Origin: Deltaproteobacteria bacterium
GTDB taxonomy: Bacteria > Myxococcota_A > UBA796 > JAFGLY01
DNA: 37,859 nucleotides
Reading direction: 5' to 3'
Assembly (NCBI GenBank): GCA_016927815.1
Contig: JAFGLY010000092.1
Coordinates: forward strand, 1-37,859
Shown piece by piece: positions 32,206 through 37,859 of this stretch. The position numbers and the translations under genes were made by a program. Within the stretch, counting starts at the first letter, position 1, and each line of letters opens with the position of its first letter. Under the pieces are notes generated by a model that worked only from the letters and a program-made list of their open reading frames with translations, ran no database searches and was not told the origin of the DNA.

Positions 32206-35200
32206 GTGCCACAGGGTCTCCAGGCGCGCCAGGAGCCGGAGTTGCAGCGGAGGACCCACTTTAGCCAGCGCGTGCGGGTTGCCTTCGTGGCCCTCTCCAC
32301 GACGGCCCTGGTGCTCGTGGCGGGCCTCGTCGTGGCCCGGGCGCATCCGCTCGAGCGATGGCTCTCCTTCCTCGTCGTGGAGGGGCTGGAGGCCCTGACC
32401 GGGGAGCGGGCGGCCGTGGGACGCGTGGTCGTGAAGCCCACGCGCCGGACCCTCTCGGTGGAGGGGCTTGCCCTCCTGTCCCGCCAGACCGGAGAGCCGG
32501 TGCTCGCCGTCCGGGAAGCATCCGTGAAGGTGGGCCTGGCAGGCGTACTCCCAGGCATCGAGGAGATCCATGTCGTCGAACCCGTGGCCTCGCTTCACCT
32601 CGATGTCGGGGGCCTTCGGGAGTTCCGGTCCGTGTCCGGCCACGAAGGCGGCGGTACCCGTTCTACGCCCTGGCGTCATCTGCGGGTCACCGACGGCCGG
32701 CTGGACCTGGCCTGGCCCGACGGCCGGATCCAGGTGGAGGATCTCGACGTCGTTCCGCTCGAGACGCCGCATGCCTGCGACGTGAGCGTGGCCCGCCTGG
32801 ACGTGGCCTCGGGTCCGATCGCGCAGGCGGCCCGCGACGTCCGCCTCGAAGGAATCACCCTGGACCTGGCCCACCTCGTCGTACCCGAGGTGGCGGTCCG
32901 GTTTCCCCAGATCGCGCTGAGCGGAGACCTCGCGTTGTCCAGCGGTCAACCGCCGCGAGGGACGGTCGAGGCCGTTCTCGACCTGGCCGGGCTCACCCCC
33001 GCGCTCTCCCCCGGAACGCGGCTGGAGGGACAGATACGCGCCCGGGCTCGGGTGTCCGGGAGCAACGGGTCCGTGGAGGTGGACGGTACCGTGGCGACGG
33101 GCCCGGTGGCCCTCTGGCAGGCGAAGGCGAACGGCCAGGAGGTGCCGATCCGGTTCGGCGCCCTCGAAGCCCGCTGGCGCCTCGGCCCGGAAGGCGTGGT
33201 GGAGGTGCCGTCGTGGAGGGGAAGCTGGGCGGAGGGTACGCTCGAGGGGCATGCCCGCTGGCAGCCGGGTTCGGGCGGTTTGGCGCTGGGACTGAAGACC
33301 CGCGGCGTCCACCTGGAGCCTTTGTTCCGCGACCTCTCGGTGGCTCGGGCTCCCTGGGTGGATCTGGGTGTGGACCTCGACGCGGAGATCGCGGGCTCGG
33401 TTGCGCCCTTCATGCTCGCGGGCTCCTTCCGGGCGGACACCGAGGGCTTCGAGGTCCACTCGGGGCCCGCGCGCGCGCCCGGAAGCGAACCCATCCTGGC
33501 GATCCGCCGGGGCAGGCTGGAGGGAGCGCTGGCCCTGGACGGCCGGGCGATCGGGATCGGGCTCGACCGGCTGGCCCTCACCCACGGCAGCGTGGCCCGG
33601 GGCTCGGTGTCCGTCGGGTTCAGCGCCCAGGGTCCGTTGACCGTGGACCTGGCCTTCCGCCCGGCCAACCTGGCCGACTTCGGACCCCTCGGGGGCCTGG
33701 CTCTGGGGGGCACGGGACCGCTCGACGCACACCTGGCGGGTCCGTTCTCCGCTCCGGTCATCGGGGGGGAGGGCGTGTTCCGAGACCTGTGGGTGTTCGG
33801 CGTCCCCTTTGCCGACGAGATCGCGCTCCGGGTAGAGAGCCCGGTGATCGAGGATCTCCAGTTTCCCGGGTTCGAGGCCCGCAAGGGTCAGACCCGCTAT
33901 GGGGGGAACCTGGCGGTCGACTTCCGCACGCCGCTGTCGATCGAGACCCAGGTCCTGGTCCGGGACGGGCGGATCTCGGACCTCGCAGGGATGTTCTTGG
34001 ATCTCCCGGGCGTCGAGGGCCGCCTGGACGGTACGTTGGAGCTGTCTGGACCGCCCTACCAACTCGACGGGGGGGCCGAGCTGGATCTGCACGACGTGGA
34101 CATCGTGGGGGAAACCTTCCCTTCCGGGCACGCCAGCGCGCGCATGGATGCGGGCCGGTTCACCCTCTCCTCGCTCCTCCTCACCCGGGCCGGAGGACGG
34201 GAGTCGCTGCTGGCCCGGGGCACCGTCGGGCAGGCCTACGCCGCCAACTTCGAGGTGCTGTCGGATGGCCTGAGCCTGGAGACCCTCGACGCCCTGCAGG
34301 GCGCCGACTGGAAGGTCGAGGGGCCGCTCCAGGTCATGGCCCGCTGGCAGGGCACCTTGACGGAGCCCTTGTTCTCGGGGCGAGTCGCCCTCGGACGGAC
34401 CCGGATGCCGGGAGGGGAGGTGCCTGGATCCGTGGTCACCTTCGACACCGAGGGATCCCGCATCCAGGGCAGGGCGCGCCTCGTGGGGGAGGCCGTGCGG
34501 GCCACGGCCTGGATCGACTGGGACACAGTGGACTGGGGCGTGGAGGGCAGGTTTCGGGAGTTGCCGGTCCACCCGGCGTGGCCGATGCAGGGGGGCGGGC
34601 AGCCGCTGGAGGGCTGGCTGGGGGGGTCCATCGCGCTCCGAGGCCATGCCGCCGATCCTCCCGACATCGAGGCCACGGCCGAGTCGGTCCGCATCCGCTG
34701 GGGCGACCAGGTCTACGCAGCGACGACGCCCTGGCGCTTCGACCGCCGGGGGCCGGCGTGGTCCCTCGGCGGCCTGTCCCTCTCCGGCCAGGACACTGAG
34801 GTCCGCGCCGATATCGAGCGGCGAGCCGACGGCCAGCTCGCGGGCGCTGCCGAGGGTCGCGTGGATCTCGCCTGGCTGTCCCTTCTCGGATCCTGGGTGG
34901 GGCGGGCCGCGGGCCGGGCCGACGTCCGCGCTTCGGTCGGCGGCACGCTCGCCCAGCCCGATGTCCGCGTCGACGTGGACCTGCGCGACGTCCTCTTCCG
35001 CTCACCGTACTTTCCGAGCGCCCTGGAAGGCGGGCGCGGGCGCATCACCGTGACCCCGGAGGCCGTCACCCTCGAGTCCGATCTCACCGGACGGCTCGGC
35101 GGCGGCTCCCTCCGGGCGAGCGGCTGGATGGGGCTCGAGGACTGGCACCCCGTGAATGCCGACTTCCGTGCGGAGATCCGGGACGCCCGCGTGCGCTACG

Positions 35201-36195
35201 TCGAGGAGCTCCCCCCCATGGTGGCGGATGCCGATCTCACGTTCTCCGGGCCCGTGGACGGCCTGGTGCTCGGTGGGGACGTCCGGATCCGCGAGATGCT
35301 CTTCACCGAGCGCATCGACTGGGAAACCTGGATCCTCGAGCTTGGGGAACGGCGCCTCCTGGCCACGGCGCCCGAGGAGGTCGACCGGTACTTCTCCATG
35401 GACCTCGGGATCGTTGCCAACGGCACGGGTCGGATCCGCAACAACGTGGGCGATGCGAGCCTGAGCGCCGACTTGAGGGTCGTCGGCGACACCGGCCGGC
35501 CCGGGCTCGTGGGCCAGGTACGGGTGGATCCGGGGGGCATGGTCCTGCTGAAGGAGCGGGCGTTCGATGTGGCCCGGGGGGAGATCTCCTTCCTGGATCC
35601 ATGGGCCTTCGACCCCCAGCTCGACTTCCTCCTGGAGGCCGACATCCAGAGCCGACTCCGGGAGTACCACGTTTCCTACCGCATCGACGGGCCATTTTCG
35701 GCATGGCGGGCCTCGGCCTGGGCCGACCCGGCGCTCTCCCAGGCCGACGTCAACTTCCTGCTGCTGTTCGGCGCCACGCGAGAGGAGCTGGAGGGCTACG
35801 GCGGGCTCGAGGGCGCGCTCGCCTGGGAGGGCATGGACCTCCTGGGCCGGGAGATCGGCGAGGAGTCCGGGTCCATCCAGCGGATCGGGACGTGGATCCG
35901 CCAGACCGTTCCGTTCGACCGCGTGGAGGTGGTGACCGGTCCCTCCATGCGCGGCTCCCGCACGGTCTCGTCCGAGCCGAGGCTGCTCGTGGAGTGGGAC
36001 CTGAACCAGCGGGACCTGACCGCCTCGGGGGAGTTCAACCTGGTCCAGTTCGGCGACCGCTACCTGTCCATCGAGAAGCGGCTCGCCCAGCGGTTCTACG
36101 TCACGGGCTACTGGGCGGGCGTCCAGGAGGATCGGAGCCTCCCCATCGGAGGCGCCTGGGGCACGGAGTTCAAGTTCCGCTGGGAGATCGAGTGA
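32206..36195 (+). CDS. tamB: TamB/DUF490 family translocation and assembly module protein
   Basis: This 1329-residue protein has one N-terminal membrane helix (about 24-46), then a long run of beta-strand repeats typical of AsmA/TamB lipid-transfer-like proteins. The C-terminal DUF490 domain has VRVDPGGMVLLKERAFDVA, the DFLLEADIQSRLREYHVSY strand, LSQADVNFLLLFGATREELE, and a final strand ending GGAWGTEFKFRWEIE. TamB spans the periplasm and partners an Omp85 protein, in line with the next gene. The GTG at 32206 with AGGAG 11 nt upstream is the best start, but a TTG at 32242 is possible. Its TGA overlaps the next start (GTGA). Confidence 0.92.
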   Translation: MPQGLQARQEPELQRRTHFSQRVRVAFVALSTTALVLVAGLVVARAHPLERWLSFLVVEGLEALTGERAAVGRVVVKPTRRTLSVEGLALLSRQTGEPVLAVREASVKVGLAGVLPGIEEIHVVEPVASLHLDVGGLREFRSVSGHEGGGTRSTPWRHLRVTDGRLDLAWPDGRIQVEDLDVVPLETPHACDVSVARLDVASGPIAQAARDVRLEGITLDLAHLVVPEVAVRFPQIALSGDLALSSGQPPRGTVEAVLDLAGLTPALSPGTRLEGQIRARARVSGSNGSVEVDGTVATGPVALWQAKANGQEVPIRFGALEARWRLGPEGVVEVPSWRGSWAEGTLEGHARWQPGSGGLALGLKTRGVHLEPLFRDLSVARAPWVDLGVDLDAEIAGSVAPFMLAGSFRADTEGFEVHSGPARAPGSEPILAIRRGRLEGALALDGRAIGIGLDRLALTHGSVARGSVSVGFSAQGPLTVDLAFRPANLADFGPLGGLALGGTGPLDAHLAGPFSAPVIGGEGVFRDLWVFGVPFADEIALRVESPVIEDLQFPGFEARKGQTRYGGNLAVDFRTPLSIETQVLVRDGRISDLAGMFLDLPGVEGRLDGTLELSGPPYQLDGGAELDLHDVDIVGETFPSGHASARMDAGRFTLSSLLLTRAGGRESLLARGTVGQAYAANFEVLSDGLSLETLDALQGADWKVEGPLQVMARWQGTLTEPLFSGRVALGRTRMPGGEVPGSVVTFDTEGSRIQGRARLVGEAVRATAWIDWDTVDWGVEGRFRELPVHPAWPMQGGGQPLEGWLGGSIALRGHAADPPDIEATAESVRIRWGDQVYAATTPWRFDRRGPAWSLGGLSLSGQDTEVRADIERRADGQLAGAAEGRVDLAWLSLLGSWVGRAAGRADVRASVGGTLAQPDVRVDVDLRDVLFRSPYFPSALEGGRGRITVTPEAVTLESDLTGRLGGGSLRASGWMGLEDWHPVNADFRAEIRDARVRYVEELPPMVADADLTFSGPVDGLVLGGDVRIREMLFTERIDWETWILELGERRLLATAPEEVDRYFSMDLGIVANGTGRIRNNVGDASLSADLRVVGDTGRPGLVGQVRVDPGGMVLLKERAFDVARGEISFLDPWAFDPQLDFLLEADIQSRLREYHVSYRIDGPFSAWRASAWADPALSQADVNFLLLFGATREELEGYGGLEGALAWEGMDLLGREIGEESGSIQRIGTWIRQTVPFDRVEVVTGPSMRGSRTVSSEPRLLVEWDLNQRDLTASGEFNLVQFGDRYLSIEKRLAQRFYVTGYWAGVQEDRSLPIGGAWGTEFKFRWEIE

Positions 36196-37859
36196 GAGGT
36201 CGCCCTCGCCGCTGGCTCGCGGTCCTGGCTGGCCTCGCGGGAGGCCTGGCCGCCGGGGAGGCGCGGGCCGAGCCCCCCTGGTGGATGGGGCAGACGGTGG
36301 GGATGGTCTCGCTGGAGGCCACGGACGGCGGACTGCCCGGCGAGAACCTGGAACCTCTCTTGAACATCCGGCAGGGGGGGGCGCTGTCGCCCCGGGACGT
36401 CCGCGCAGACCTGGCCATGCTCCAGGAGGTGGGGGACTTCGCCGCGGTAGAGGCCCACGTGGAAGCCTGGGTGACCCAGGACGACGAGGGGAACCCCGTT
36501 CCCGCGGTGCGCCTCGTCTACCTCGTGGTGCCCCCCCCGCGGGTCAGGCGGGTCCAGGTCGAGCGGTCGGAGGCCTTGTCCCGGCGGGAGGTGCTCTCGA
36601 TCTCCGGCCTCGCCCGGGGCGATCCGTTCTTCCCGAACCAGGCCGTCCCGGCCACCGAGGCACGAATCGGATCGTGGCTGGCGAAACACGGATGGCCCTC
36701 TGCCGAGGTGGGCGTGGAGGTGATCCCGGTGGAGGGGCGGCAGGTGGACGTACGGATCGCCGTGGACCCCGGTCGGCCCCAGCAGCTGGCGTCCGTCACG
36801 GTTCGCCGGATGCCGCAGGGGCTGAAGCGCAAGGCGGACCGTGTGCTCCGCAAGGTGGGACTGCGCCAGGGCGACCCGTTCACCCGGGACGCGATGGTGG
36901 CCGGGCGGGAGGCGCTCTTGGATCTCCTGGAGGCCGAAGGGTACCCGGAGGCGCGTGTGCGCGACGTGCTCCAGCCCACGGGGGAGGGGTCGGTCGATCG
37001 GGAGGTGGTGTACGTCGTGGAGCCCAGGCGGCGGGTGACGGTGGAGATCCGAGGCCTTGGGGGGAACCGGAAGCAGACCCGGCGCGAGGTCGCCCGCACC
37101 CTCGGCCACCGCATCTCAGACGAGATCGTCGAGGAAGCCGAGCATCGCATCGCCAGGGACCTGGCCGACCAGGGATGGTACGCGGCCGACGTGGAGATCC
37201 AGGCGGAGGACCGACCGGGCGTCCGGGCCCTCCTCGTGTCTGTCGACCGGGGCCAGCGACACAAGCTCGAAGAGGTGCGCTTCTCTGGCGCCACGGCGTT
37301 CTCCGGCCCATACCTCGAGGAGGCCATGCGCGAGGCCGATCCGGAGGTGCTCGGCCGAGGGTGGGTGACGCCGGAGGCTTTGGATCGGGCACTGGGGTCC
37401 CTCGCCGAGTTCTACCGCAGCCAGGGGTTTCTCTCAGCGCGACTCGAACGTACGTCCATCCAGCGGTTCGAGAGGAAGAGCGGGTCCGTCCCGGTCGTCG
37501 TGGAGGTGGCGGTCCGGGAGGGACCCCGCACCTGGCTCTCCTCCGTCACGGTGGAGAACGATCCCGGCCCCGCGGTGGGCATCCTGGACGACCGCGTGGG
37601 AGACCTGCTCGGCCAGCCGCTCAATCCCGCGGCGACGGACGCCCTGGCGCGCGAGATCGGCACGGCGTGCTGGGAGGAGGGCTTCCTTTCGGCGGACGTC
37701 GCCGTGGTGAGGGACCTGTCCCCGGACGCATCGGCCGCGACCGTCCGGTTCGTCGTCACACCCGGTCCCCGCGTGGTGCTCCGCAACGTCCTCGTCCAGG
37801 GCCTGCGCCACACCCGGCGCTCGGTGGTGGAGAAGGAGACGCGCCTCGAGACGGGGGAG
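36192..37859 (+). CDS. Omp85 (BamA/TamA) family outer-membrane protein, N-terminal part
   Basis: 556 codons are visible before the window ends; no stop and no barrel are reached. The GTG start at 36192 overlaps the tamB stop. A signal peptide (hydrophobic 9-21) should be cut after ARA at 24-26. It is followed by at least seven POTRA-like units starting near residues 33, 117, 198, 281, 358, 447 and 527; several show the pattern of a V-x-V-x-G strand, a helix, 'G-(F/Y/W)' and 'A-x-V', e.g. DLADQGWYAADVEI. BamA has five POTRAs and TamA three. Its place next to tamB suggests a TamA-type partner. Confidence 0.9.
   Translation, partial: MRGRPRRWLAVLAGLAGGLAAGEARAEPPWWMGQTVGMVSLEATDGGLPGENLEPLLNIRQGGALSPRDVRADLAMLQEVGDFAAVEAHVEAWVTQDDEGNPVPAVRLVYLVVPPPRVRRVQVERSEALSRREVLSISGLARGDPFFPNQAVPATEARIGSWLAKHGWPSAEVGVEVIPVEGRQVDVRIAVDPGRPQQLASVTVRRMPQGLKRKADRVLRKVGLRQGDPFTRDAMVAGREALLDLLEAEGYPEARVRDVLQPTGEGSVDREVVYVVEPRRRVTVEIRGLGGNRKQTRREVARTLGHRISDEIVEEAEHRIARDLADQGWYAADVEIQAEDRPGVRALLVSVDRGQRHKLEEVRFSGATAFSGPYLEEAMREADPEVLGRGWVTPEALDRALGSLAEFYRSQGFLSARLERTSIQRFERKSGSVPVVVEVAVREGPRTWLSSVTVENDPGPAVGILDDRVGDLLGQPLNPAATDALAREIGTACWEEGFLSADVAVVRDLSPDASAATVRFVVTPGPRVVLRNVLVQGLRHTRRSVVEKETRLETGE

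Noticed and set aside
32035-34647. A minus-strand open frame of 870 codons opposite tamB
   Set aside because: No recognisable domain; the His/Asp/Gly-rich translation is typical of the reverse of GC-rich genes.

Overview
The window comes from a GC-rich Gram-negative bacterium. It holds a nearly complete S10-spc-alpha ribosomal protein cluster, followed by an accessory stretch with outer-membrane assembly genes (TamB and an Omp85 protein), lipoproteins, an M16 protease and a large eukaryote-type Ser/Thr kinase with ATPase and TPR regions. That mix is common in Myxococcota and related 'deltaproteobacterial' lineages. This assignment is an inference; no rRNA or species-specific marker is present.

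Region 1 (1-14276, all + strand) starts with the tail of tuf. It continues rpsJ, rplD, rplW, rplB, rpsS, rplV, rpsC, rplP, rpmC, rpsQ, rplN, rplX, rplE, rpsN (zinc type), rpsH, rplF, rplR, rpsE, rpmD, rplO, secY, adk, map, rpmJ, rpsM, rpsK, rpoA, rplQ. Most genes are a few bases apart or overlap. Two universally conserved genes are missing from their usual slots: rplC (L3) between rpsJ and rplD, and rpsD (S4) between rpsK and rpoA. Two gaps look structured: 217 nt between rpmC and rpsQ, with an 11-bp long-range stem enclosing smaller hairpins, and 120 nt between rpsK and rpoA, with mutually exclusive hairpins. L29 carries an unusual C-terminal extension of about 50 residues that ends at the first gap.

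Region 2 (14300-15840) holds a hairpin, tRNA-Leu(GAG) on the minus strand, a small coiled-coil hypothetical gene, tRNA-Ala(GGC), a strong terminator, and a decayed AbiEi-type regulator immediately 3' of that tRNA. About 320 bases after it contain nothing recognisable.

Region 3 (15836-20496, minus strand) reads, in transcription order: a lysine 2,3-aminomutase-like radical SAM enzyme, a lipoprotein with a coiled-coil stalk and YadA-like head repeats, and a two-TM potassium channel with two RCK domains. Divergent from it is an M16 zinc protease (20601-23513, +), which converges on a divergent Hsp70 (minus) preceded by tRNA-Leu(UAA).

Region 4 (25565-32050) has a TatT/TPR-like lipoprotein converging on rpsU, then an RsmD-like methyltransferase (+), then a minus-strand operon of a SpoT/MESH1-like HD hydrolase, a PknK-like kinase-ATPase-TPR protein, and a NUDIX hydrolase translationally coupled to the kinase. 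This nucleotide-hydrolase/kinase/nucleotide-hydrolase operon is the best candidate here for an undescribed signalling system.

Region 5 (32206-37859, +) is a tamB-like gene coupled through a GTGA overlap to an Omp85 (BamA/TamA) gene that already shows seven POTRA-like repeats when the window ends. The divergent promoter region between regions 4 and 5 contains two perfect inverted repeats.
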